From assembly GCF_039871875.1 (NCBI RefSeq), contig NZ_JBDPMD010000048.1, positions 1 through 64,000 of the forward strand: a stretch of 64,000 nt of DNA, in the 5' to 3' direction. Under the pieces are notes generated by a model. That model searched no databases, was not told the DNA's origin, and saw only the letters and a program-made list of their open reading frames with translations. Both the position numbers and the translations under genes were made by a program. The DNA is from Sphaerisporangium sp039871875. Its GTDB lineage: Bacteria; Actinomycetota; Actinomycetes; Streptosporangiales; Streptosporangiaceae. This document shows, in pieces, positions 13,417 through 21,280 of the stretch; position 1 is the first letter of the stretch, and every line of letters starts with the position of its first letter.

Positions 13417-16311
13417 GTGAAGTCGATCCCCCCGTCCTTCCCGTCCTCCGAGGAGACGGCCGGCGTGGCCGCGCGGCCCGGCGACCCCGAGGAGAGTTAC
13501 CGGCGCTCCTACGAAGGCGTGCGTGAGTTCCTGCGGGTGTTCGACCAGATCCGCATCCGGCCGACGTGGCGGAGCGGTGACGTGCCGGTGCCGGTGTTGT
13601 GGGTGACCGGGCCGTACACGGCGACGGCGGCCGTCACCCAGGCGCTGGAGGAACGGTGTGACGGCACCCCGTTCGCCCACCTCGGCCCCTCCCCCGACCC
13701 CGAGGCCGCCGCACCGGCGCCCGGGGAACGCGGCACGCCGTACGCGGATCTGGTGGCGCAGTTACGGGAGGCCAGCCGCGACCTGGCCTCCATCGCGCCG
13801 CGCGGCGAGGCGCACCTGCGGTTCCCGCTGCTGGCGCAGGTCCTGTGGCTGCTGGACCTGCAGATCGCCGACGACGAGCCGGACCGCCTGCACGACGGCG
13901 TCAAACGGGCCGTACGGCAGCGACGCCGGCAGATCAAGGCCGGCAACGCCCAGGACCGCCGCAACTTCTGGGCCAACGTGCGTGCGTACGCCGAGGGGCC
14001 GCTGCCCGCGTGGGCGGCGGCGGCGGCCCTGCTCAGCGCCACGTGGGCCGACCAGCTCACCACCCTGCTCGGCGTCTGCGCCATCATCGCGGGCCCGGTC
14101 ATCGGTGCGCTGCACGTGCTGCTGCTGTCGCGGAGCTGGGCGGGACGGCGCCGGTACAAGTGGTTCTGCCGGCAGCCGTACCTGATGCCGGGGCAGCGGC
14201 GCAACCAGCCGACCGAGTTCATCCGGTTCGCGGTGCGGGTGATCCAGGCGCGGCGCCGCGCGCTGTCCCTGCCCGCGGCCGAGGCCGCGGCGTCCCCCGG
14301 GCGTTCGGTCATCCCGATCACCGGGGCGGACGACGGGGACTCGGCGGAGGAACGCAAGCGGCAGGAGGCGCTGCAGGCCGTCCAGGGCATCGAGCATCTG
14401 CTGGTGAACGCCTTCCTGCACGACCTGCGGCAGGGGTACCAGCGCAGCCTGTGGAAGTTCTGGCGCCGGGTCGCGTGGGCGCGCACGTCGCTGCCGGTGC
14501 TGCTGGTCAGCGGCGGCGGCACCCGGCTGGTCACGCTGATCGAGGAGGTGCGGGCCGGGACACGGCAACACGACCCGCTGCTCGTCGTGGTCACCGGCTC
14601 GGTGGCCCGCCCGGCGCTGCCCCCGCGCCCGGCCGCGGACGGCACGGCGGTGCTGGCGGGGCGGCCCGAGCGCGCCGAGGAGCTGTGGGAGCAGTGGCGT
14701 GCCGAGCTGGCCAAGGACCGGGCGCTCGGCTCGCACCGGCTGATCCGGATCGACATGGAGGCCGGGGACACGCCGCTGCTGCAGAAGCTCAGCGTGCCGG
14801 TGCGTGCGCGGCGGCGGCCGTTGCTCGCCCACCCGTTGCTGCCGGTGCTGACGGTGGTGGCGTTGCTGGCGGTCTCGCTGGTGCGGGTGGTCTCCACGGC
14901 CACGTCGAACTGCGCGCCGTCCATCTGGCGGACGCCGACCGGCGAGTGCGTCGGCCTCGGGCACGAGAACTTCGCGTACACGCCGCGGCTGGCTCCGGTG
15001 CTCGCGGCGATCGACGAGTCCAACCGGGAGATCGTCGCGTCCAAGCGGCCGTACGCCACGGTGGTGTACCTCGGCAAGCTGACCAACCCGAGCGGCGGCA
15101 TCGAGGACCCGCTCACCGACATCCACGGCGAGCTGGCGGGCATCGCGGTGCGGCAGCGGGAGCTCATCCGCCACAGCGGCGACGGCAGCAGACTGCAGAT
15201 GCGAGTGCTCGTCGCCAACGCCGGGGCCGACTACGAGTACGCCGAGGACGTCGCGCGTGAGGTGTTGCGGCGGGTCACCGAGGACCCGACGATCGTGGGG
15301 GTGGTCGGGCTCGGGGAAAGCCGGCAGCAGGTGAAGGACGCACTGCAGATCCTCGCGCGCAAGGCCCTGCCAGTGGTCGGAACCACGGCCACGTCCGACG
15401 ACCTCGGGGCGCGGGGACCGGACAGCTACATCCCGTCGTTCTTCCCCCTGGCGCCTCCCAACAGCACTTTGGCGACCGCGGCGGCGCGGTGGGCGAAAGA
15501 GGGCATCCCGCTGCCGGGTATCGCTCCCGCGGACAAGGTGGCGGTGTTCGCCGACACGTCGATCAAGGACCTGTTCGGGAAGGACCTCGGCGACCGGTTC
15601 GCGAAGGCGTTCGGGGAGAAGGCCGAGACCGTCGGGTACGCCGACGCGGCGGAACTGGGGCGGAAGGTGAAGGATGTGTGCTCGGACCCGGACCGCCGGC
15701 CCGATCTCGCGTACTACGCCGGCCGCTCCCGGGAGTTCGGGCCCTTCCTCGACGCGCTCGCGGCATTCCAGTGCGACCAGGTCACGGTGATGGCCAGCGA
15801 CGACGTCACACAGTACGTGAACGACAACGCGCAGCGGATCGGGCGCAACAGCCAGCGGGTGGTGTACGTGGCGCTGGCGTCACCCAGCGTGTGGCCGTTC
15901 GCCCAGCAGCACCCCCCCAGTTTCTACGGCGATCTCGACGAGTTCGTCGCGTCGCTGGAACTAGGGAAGAAACCCCTCGACCTGCCGTCCGAGGTGTACG
16001 CGGTGCAGGCGTACGACGCCGCGGGAGCGCTGATGGGAGCGGCACAGGACGCTTACGACGACCAGGGCGGTTCGGCGTCCATGGACGGGGAACCCGGGGT
16101 GGTGGACCGGGGTGGAGTCCTGCTCGCCCTGGAGAACCCCGGCGAGGTCTACGGCGCCAGTGGGCTACTCAGACTGCACGGCGACGGACAGCACGCCCTC
16201 GACCGGCCCGTCCTCCTGATCACCATCGACCCGGCGGGCAACCAGAAAACGATCGCCTTCTGCGGTCGCCTGTACAGCCGGCAGACGGCCGGCCTCAGGT
16301 GCGGCGGTTGA
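13417..16311 (+). CDS. Membrane-anchored receptor with periplasmic-binding domain
   Basis: A 964-residue protein. The N-terminal about 190 residues look soluble and contain VPVLWVTGPYTATAAV. A hydrophobic hairpin lies around 195-240, a second cytoplasmic part at about 245-465 includes RRVAWARTSLPVLLVSGGG, and a TM helix lies at about 471-491. The C-terminal 430 residues, outside the membrane, resemble a branched-chain amino acid/amide-type periplasmic-binding protein: VVYLGKLTNPSGG, TIVGVVGLGESRQQVKDALQ, ALPVVGTTATSDDL and VYAVQAYDAAGALMGAAQDA. The GTG at 13417 follows GGGAGGAG. No ABC permease or ATPase is adjacent, so a sensing rather than a transport role is likely (inference). The N-terminal domain family was not recognised. 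Confidence 0.75.
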   Translation: MKSIPPSFPSSEETAGVAARPGDPEESYRRSYEGVREFLRVFDQIRIRPTWRSGDVPVPVLWVTGPYTATAAVTQALEERCDGTPFAHLGPSPDPEAAAPAPGERGTPYADLVAQLREASRDLASIAPRGEAHLRFPLLAQVLWLLDLQIADDEPDRLHDGVKRAVRQRRRQIKAGNAQDRRNFWANVRAYAEGPLPAWAAAAALLSATWADQLTTLLGVCAIIAGPVIGALHVLLLSRSWAGRRRYKWFCRQPYLMPGQRRNQPTEFIRFAVRVIQARRRALSLPAAEAAASPGRSVIPITGADDGDSAEERKRQEALQAVQGIEHLLVNAFLHDLRQGYQRSLWKFWRRVAWARTSLPVLLVSGGGTRLVTLIEEVRAGTRQHDPLLVVVTGSVARPALPPRPAADGTAVLAGRPERAEELWEQWRAELAKDRALGSHRLIRIDMEAGDTPLLQKLSVPVRARRRPLLAHPLLPVLTVVALLAVSLVRVVSTATSNCAPSIWRTPTGECVGLGHENFAYTPRLAPVLAAIDESNREIVASKRPYATVVYLGKLTNPSGGIEDPLTDIHGELAGIAVRQRELIRHSGDGSRLQMRVLVANAGADYEYAEDVAREVLRRVTEDPTIVGVVGLGESRQQVKDALQILARKALPVVGTTATSDDLGARGPDSYIPSFFPLAPPNSTLATAAARWAKEGIPLPGIAPADKVAVFADTSIKDLFGKDLGDRFAKAFGEKAETVGYADAAELGRKVKDVCSDPDRRPDLAYYAGRSREFGPFLDALAAFQCDQVTVMASDDVTQYVNDNAQRIGRNSQRVVYVALASPSVWPFAQQHPPSFYGDLDEFVASLELGKKPLDLPSEVYAVQAYDAAGALMGAAQDAYDDQGGSASMDGEPGVVDRGGVLLALENPGEVYGASGLLRLHGDGQHALDRPVLLITIDPAGNQKTIAFCGRLYSRQTAGLRCGG

Positions 16312-16372
16312 GCGACGCCTCCACCGCACCACCTCCCCGTCACGTCGGCCCGAGGGGAGTGGTGTGGAGCGA

Positions 16373-16771
16373 TCAGATCTGGCCGGTGATGGTGGTGCCT
16401 TCGCCGACCACTGTGTTGATGGTGAGGGTGCCGCCGACGTCGCTGAAGCGGCGTTTCATGGCGTCCAGGCCTCTGCCTGTCCGGGTGCCGGGGGTGAAGC
16501 CCACGCCGTTGTCGCTGATGGTGAGCTTGAGGCCGGAGCGGCCGGTCGTCAGGGCCAGGGACAGGGTGTGGGCGCCGCTGTGGCGTTCCACGTTGGAGAG
16601 GGCTTCCAGGACCACGGCGTAGACGGCGTCGGCTACGGGGGTGGGGACACGGGCGGTGGGCAGGGCCCAGACTTCGACCGTGATGCCGGTGCGGTCGGAC
16701 CACTCGCTGAGGTAGTCCTCGATCGCCTGCGACAGACCGCGTCGTCCGCGCATGCGCAGTTCTTCGTACAA
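16373..16771 (-). CDS. Orphan histidine-kinase ATPase domain
   Basis: About 132 residues, almost only a HATPase_c domain of NarL-type sensor kinases. The N-box is VVLEALSNVERHSGA, G1 is SDNGVGF, and GRGLDAMKRRFSDVGG forms the G2 region. There is no HisKA_3 histidine, sensor or TM segment, so it is either a domain-sized regulator or the remnant of a longer kinase. The TTG at 16771 is chosen because AGGAGGG lies about 10 nt upstream; the frame extends to 16804. No response regulator is adjacent. It is convergent with the receptor gene ending at 16311. Confidence 0.7.
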   Translation of the reverse strand: MYEELRMRGRRGLSQAIEDYLSEWSDRTGITVEVWALPTARVPTPVADAVYAVVLEALSNVERHSGAHTLSLALTTGRSGLKLTISDNGVGFTPGTRTGRGLDAMKRRFSDVGGTLTINTVVGEGTTITGQI

Positions 16772-17018
16772 AGTCCCCCAACCCTCCTGGGAGCACCGCT
16801 CCAAGGCGACGTGACCCCGGCCCCACCGCGTCCACCCCTGGTCCGCGGAACCACGATCGACGCTACCGGTGCGTGCTCAACGAGCGATTGAGATTGGTTT
16901 GGTGCGGACGAGGCATTCACCGGGAAGGACCGGCTGAGTCCCGTCCGAAGGGTTATGCCCGCTAACACCGCTTGCCACGCTACCCGCCGGTATGCGCGGG
17001 TGCGCAGCGTGACGGGGG

Positions 17019-19028
17019 TTACTCCTTGTCGGCCTTGTCGAGGCCCCGGCCGCCGCGGTCCAGGCGCGCGAGGTACTCGTTGTAGGCGTCCAGCTCGGCG
17101 TCGCCGGTGCCGCCCTCCCGGGCCGCGCGGGCGTCGGCACGGCGGTCGGCGCGCGTGGCCTTGCGGTTGTCGTCGCGGTACCACTGGAAGGCCAGCGCGA
17201 TCAGCACGATCAGGGTGGGGATCTCGCCGAAGGCCCAGGCGATGCCGCCGCCGGCGCGCTGGTCGGCCAGCGGGGAGGAGCCCCAGGTGCGGCCGAGCTG
17301 GTCGTACCAGTCGGCGGCGATCACCGTGCCCATGTTCATGAGGGCGATGCCGAAGAACGCGTGGAACGGCATGGTGACGAACAGCAGGAGCAGGCGCCCG
17401 ACGTACGGCAGCTTGGTGGGCGCGGGATCCACGCCGATGATCACCCAGAAGAACAGCGAGCCGCTGACCAGGAAGTGGAGGGTCATCGCGATGTGGCCGA
17501 GGTGCTCCTCCATCGCCGCGCCGAACAGCGGCGTGAAGTACAGGGCGTAGGTCGAGGTGATGAAGATCGCGGTGGCGATGGCCGGGTGGGTGATCACCTT
17601 GACGGCCCTGCTGTGCAGGATGGTGACGAGCCACTCGCGCGGGCCGCGGTCGCCGCGCCGGACGGCGGGCTTGAGCGCCCGCAGGGCGATGGTCACCGGG
17701 GCGCCGAGCACCAGGAAGATCGGCACGATCATGGAAAGCACCATGTGCTCGGCCATGTGCACGCTGAACAGCACCGGGGCGTACCGCGCCACGCCGCTCT
17801 GCGTCGCGAGCACCAGCAGCAGCACGCCGACGGCCCAGCTCACGGTGCGGCCTGCCGGCCAGTGGTCCCCGCGCCGGGTGAGCCGCACGACGGCGGCGGC
17901 GTACAGGCCGGCCAGCACGGCGGCGAGCGCCGCGAAGAACAGGTCGAACCACCACAGGGTCACGAGGCCGGCCACCGTGATCGGTGGCGGCAGCAGGTAG
18001 CCGAGGAGCTCGAACGCGCGGTCCACGGGCAGGTCCAGCGGCGGCGGGGCGGTGCGGGACAGCGCGACGGCGAGGCCGACGGCGACCAGCATGACCATGG
18101 CCTCGCCCACCGCCAGCCGCACGAACGCGCCGGACCGCCCGGCCGTCAGGCCGGGCAGCGTGCGGCGGCGGTGCCACCAGCCGAACACGCCAAGGCCGGC
18201 GAACGCGACGATCTTGGCGGACATGATCAGGCCGTAGGAGCTGGTGAACAGCTCGGCGGGCGTGGTGAGGCGGGCGACGGCGCTGAACAGGCCGGACAGG
18301 CCGACGCCGACGAAGCACCAGGTGGCGGCGCGGGAGAAGCGCCGGGCCGCCACGCCGAGGTCGGGGGCGCCGCGCAGGCCGTGCCCGCACAGGACGAGGA
18401 GCCCGCCCACCCAGACGGCGAGCACCAGCAGGTGGAGGGCGACGCCGGTGGTGGCGAGGCCGTGGTTGGGCGAGGAGGCGGAGTGGCCGGTGAGCGCGGG
18501 GGGCAGCAGGGTGGCGAGGGAGAGCAGCAGCAGGCCCGCGGCGGCGCCGGCGGTGATGGCGCCCCGGCTGAACAGCGCGATGGCCGCGCCGAACAGCACG
18601 ACGAGGGTCAGGGCGATGCCCTGGGAGACCTGGCTGGCGTAGCTGGTCAGCTCGTCCCCGCCGAGCACCTCGGTGACGGGCAGGCCGAGCGTCTCCGACA
18701 GGCTGAACACCAGCGTCGACGCGGCGGCGGCCGCCCAGGCCAGGCCGCCCCAGGCCGCGGCCCGGGTGTAGGTGAGTGCCGTCCTGCCGAGCAGCCCCTT
18801 GTCGTTCGGCAGCAGCACCGACGCCATGAGCAGCATGCCGACGGTCAGCACGCCCGCGGTGTCCATGGCGAGCTTGGAGAGCGGCAGCGCCCACCGGGTC
18901 AGCGCACCCTCGTCGGGCAGCCCCGGGATGATGCGCGGCGTGGCCGCCCCACCCATGATCAACGCCACGGCGAGCGCGCCCGCCGCGACACAGGCACCGG
19001 CCAGCGCCAGCCTGAAACTCTTGCTCAT
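17019..19028 (-). CDS. CopD-CtaG fusion, copper transport/cytochrome oxidase assembly
   Basis: A 669-residue polytopic membrane protein. The N-terminal half has CopD features (AVWVGGLLVLCGHGLRG, FSRAATWCFVGVGLSGLFSA, YGLIMSAKIVAFAGLGVFGW). The C-terminal half, from about residue 370, is CtaG (caa3-type oxidase assembly) with SVHMAEHMVLSMIVPIFLVL, LGAPVTIALRAL and HFLVSGSLFFWVIIGVDP. Fusions of this kind in actinomycetes are linked to copper delivery to respiratory oxidase. The final cytoplasmic tail is charged. It begins 43 bp after the copC gene on the same strand, so the two are probably co-transcribed. Confidence 0.92.
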   Translation of the reverse strand: MSKSFRLALAGACVAAGALAVALIMGGAATPRIIPGLPDEGALTRWALPLSKLAMDTAGVLTVGMLLMASVLLPNDKGLLGRTALTYTRAAAWGGLAWAAAAASTLVFSLSETLGLPVTEVLGGDELTSYASQVSQGIALTLVVLFGAAIALFSRGAITAGAAAGLLLLSLATLLPPALTGHSASSPNHGLATTGVALHLLVLAVWVGGLLVLCGHGLRGAPDLGVAARRFSRAATWCFVGVGLSGLFSAVARLTTPAELFTSSYGLIMSAKIVAFAGLGVFGWWHRRRTLPGLTAGRSGAFVRLAVGEAMVMLVAVGLAVALSRTAPPPLDLPVDRAFELLGYLLPPPITVAGLVTLWWFDLFFAALAAVLAGLYAAAVVRLTRRGDHWPAGRTVSWAVGVLLLVLATQSGVARYAPVLFSVHMAEHMVLSMIVPIFLVLGAPVTIALRALKPAVRRGDRGPREWLVTILHSRAVKVITHPAIATAIFITSTYALYFTPLFGAAMEEHLGHIAMTLHFLVSGSLFFWVIIGVDPAPTKLPYVGRLLLLFVTMPFHAFFGIALMNMGTVIAADWYDQLGRTWGSSPLADQRAGGGIAWAFGEIPTLIVLIALAFQWYRDDNRKATRADRRADARAAREGGTGDAELDAYNEYLARLDRGGRGLDKADKE

Positions 19029-19071
19029 CGCCCCGCCACCGTACCGTGGTCCACGCAGCCTGTATGGGTGG

Positions 19072-19692
19072 TCATGTCTTCTTTCGCATGCTGATCATCA
19101 GGCCGATGCCGATGCCCGCTATGCCGAAGACGACGATCCAGGCCCAGGCGGGGATGCCGCCGCGCTGTTCGGTGGAGTCGGCGGCGGGGGTGGCGGTCAC
19201 CTCGGACGGAGGAGTGGCGGTGGCGGTGGCGGTGGGGGCCGGGGCGGGGGAGCCCGCGGGCGCCGGGGTGGCGGAGTCGGTGGGGGCCGGGGTGGCGGCA
19301 GGTGTGGTCTCGGCGATGGCCGGGGCGGGGGCGGAGACGGTGAAGGGGATCTCGCCCTCCACGGGGTGGCCGTCGGTGGAGACGACGCGCCAGGCGATGG
19401 TGTACTTCCCCGACGGGAGGGGGGCGGCGACCTTCTGGGTGATCACGGGGCCGTCGGTCTGCGGCTTGCCGTCGTGGTAGGGCTTTCCGTCGGCGTCGCG
19501 CACGAGGACCACGGGAAACTTCACGGATTCGGTGAAGGTGAGCTTCACCTCGTCCAGGGTCTCGACCGTGGCGCCCTTCTTGGGGCTGCTGCTCTTGAGA
19601 GCCGTGTGGGCCAGGGCAGGCGTGGCGAGCGCCGTGCCGAGCACGGCGGCGAGCACGAACGCGAGCACGGCGGCGAGCGGGGAAGTCTTCAT
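19072..19692 (-). CDS. copC: CopC-domain copper-binding protein
   Basis: A 206-residue exported protein. A signal peptide (VLAFVLAAVLGTALATPALA) ends just before a histidine (HTALKSSSPKKGATV), the His1 expected to bind Cu(II) in CopC. The CopC beta-sandwich follows (LTFTESVKFPVVLV, YTIAWRVVSTDGHPVEGEIP, with the conserved D-G-H). A long Ala/Pro/Thr linker leads to a C-terminal TM helix (IPAWAWIVVFGIAGIGIGLM) with an RKK stop. It is the first gene of a pair with the CopD-CtaG fusion. Confidence 0.92.
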   Translation of the reverse strand: MKTSPLAAVLAFVLAAVLGTALATPALAHTALKSSSPKKGATVETLDEVKLTFTESVKFPVVLVRDADGKPYHDGKPQTDGPVITQKVAAPLPSGKYTIAWRVVSTDGHPVEGEIPFTVSAPAPAIAETTPAATPAPTDSATPAPAGSPAPAPTATATATPPSEVTATPAADSTEQRGGIPAWAWIVVFGIAGIGIGLMISMRKKT

Positions 19693-19786
19693 AACCCCTT
19701 AAGGCTACTCACGCGGGAGCCCGGTCCCCACCGCGCGTGGCCGTCCTGTGGACGACCGGCGCGCGGGGGGCCGGGCTCCCCCGGTG

Positions 19787-21082
19787 CTACAGGCCGGCGC
19801 AGGCCAGCGCGCGGTGGTAGGCGTCCTCGCTGGCCTCCTCGTCGCCGAGTTGCTCCAGCGCCTCCGCCGCGGTCAGCCAGCCCTCGGCGGCCCTGCGGGA
19901 CGGCGGCGTGTTGACCAGCATGCGCTCCACCTCGGCCAGCTCGGCGGACGCCTCCTCGCTGCGCTGGAACAGCAGCAGGGCGTGGCCGAGCACCAGGTGG
20001 GCCTCCGCCTGCACCAGCGGGACCGCGGAGCGCTCGTCGAGCATGTCCCGGCCGCGGCGGGCGTACTCGACCGCCTTGCCGGGGTCGCCGAGAGCGATCT
20101 CGGCCTTGGCGAGGTTCACCACGCACCGGGCGAGGTCCGCGGTGCTGGCCGAGGACTCGCGCAGCTCCCTCTCGCCGCGCAGCATCAGGTCGCGGCAGGC
20201 GAGGGCGTCGCCGGGACGCACACGCAGCCGGAGCAGGGCGTAGGCCTGGCGCAACCGGGCGAGGTTACGCGGCTCGCCCGTCTCGGACTGCACCGCGAGG
20301 GCCCGCTCGGCCAGGCTGAGGGCCTCCTCGCCGCGTCCGGTCTGGTCGGCGACCACTGCCGCGTTCCAGCACGCGGCGACGATGGCCCGCGGGGTGTTGA
20401 GGTTCTCGGCCGCGGTGAGCAGCTCGCGGGAGAACTGGCTGGCGCGCAGCAGGTCGCCGCGCACGATGTACGCCGCGAGCAGGGTGGCGCCGAGCTCCAC
20501 GAGCTCGTCGTTCCAGGCGGGACGGCCGGCGCCGAGCAGCGTGTCCTCGCCGACGCGCACGGCCGCGGCGAGGTCGCCGCGCTCGCGGTGGCAGCGCGAC
20601 AACGCGACGGCCACGGCCACCGGCCGCTCGCCGCCGAGCCCGTCGCCGGCGTCGTGCAGCCGCGACAGCACGCTGATCGCCTCGTCCAGATCGCCGCAGG
20701 CCTCGCTGGCGAGCGCGTAGCCGTACTCGGCCCGCTGCCGCAGGGGGGCGAGCCCGGCGAGGCTCCCGTCGTCGAGAAGCTCGGCGTAGCGGCGCCTGGC
20801 CTCGGCGACCTCGCCGTTCTCCAGCGCCATGCCGGCGTAGTTCAGGCCCAGTTCGAGCTCATGCATCTGCTCGGCGGTAACGCCATTGATCAGATACGTG
20901 AGCGAGCACTCCAGCTTGGCCGCCAGCAGTTCCAGCACCGCCACGGTGGGAGTTCGCTTCCCGCTCTCGATCAGTGATACATAACTATCTGACAACTCAG
21001 GGTGTGCCAGTTGCGCTTGCGAAAGGCCGCGTTGGCGGCGGATCGTCTTGATTCGCTGTCCAATAAGATCTTGACCGCTCAC
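19787..21082 (-). CDS. XRE regulator with TPR domain
   Basis: A 431-residue cytoplasmic regulator. Residues about 9-63 are an XRE helix-turn-helix (RGLSQAQLAHPELSDSYVSL then IESGKRTP). The remainder is a helical TPR-like array (ELGLNYAGMALENGEVAEAR, ACWNAAVVADQTGRGEEALS, AEAHLVLGHALLLFQRSEEA). This HTH plus TPR build is that of RRNPP-type peptide-responsive regulators, although many actinomycete examples have no known ligand. GTG at 21082 has AAGGGG 6 nt upstream. The start is 54 bp from the divergent start of a 45-codon secreted peptide gene, which is the reason to suspect a peptide ligand. Confidence 0.88.
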   Translation of the reverse strand: MSGQDLIGQRIKTIRRQRGLSQAQLAHPELSDSYVSLIESGKRTPTVAVLELLAAKLECSLTYLINGVTAEQMHELELGLNYAGMALENGEVAEARRRYAELLDDGSLAGLAPLRQRAEYGYALASEACGDLDEAISVLSRLHDAGDGLGGERPVAVAVALSRCHRERGDLAAAVRVGEDTLLGAGRPAWNDELVELGATLLAAYIVRGDLLRASQFSRELLTAAENLNTPRAIVAACWNAAVVADQTGRGEEALSLAERALAVQSETGEPRNLARLRQAYALLRLRVRPGDALACRDLMLRGERELRESSASTADLARCVVNLAKAEIALGDPGKAVEYARRGRDMLDERSAVPLVQAEAHLVLGHALLLFQRSEEASAELAEVERMLVNTPPSRRAAEGWLTAAEALEQLGDEEASEDAYHRALACAGL

Positions 21083-21136
21083 CGGTACCCCTTGAAGATG
21101 TAAGCCCCGGAAGACTGCGACAGACGGGAGTCCATC

Positions 21137-21274
21137 ATGCGTCGCCGCCGCCTCGCACTATGTGCCCTAGTAGTTACCTTCACAACCATGTTCGGCCTCG
21201 CTGGCAATGGTGCGTCCGCCAACACCTTGTCAGCGACGTACAACGTCCGCGCGGATTGGCACTATTGCTGCTGA
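21137..21274 (+). CDS. Small secreted peptide, 45 residues
   Basis: A short gene of 45 codons: ATG at 21137, TGA at 21272-21274. GGGAG at 21126-21130 gives a 6-nt spacing. The product starts MRRRRLALCALVVTFTTMFG, a typical Sec signal (four arginines, hydrophobic core), with a predicted cleavage after ASA (residues 26-28). The 17-residue mature tail ends in DWHYCC. It lies divergent from the XRE-TPR regulator and stops 7 bp before the convergent end of pucR. Small size and position suggest a signalling peptide or secreted cysteine peptide; its codon usage is less GC3-biased than that of its neighbours. No family was recognised. Confidence 0.65.
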   Translation: MRRRRLALCALVVTFTTMFGLAGNGASANTLSATYNVRADWHYCC

Positions 21275-21280
21275 TCAAAA

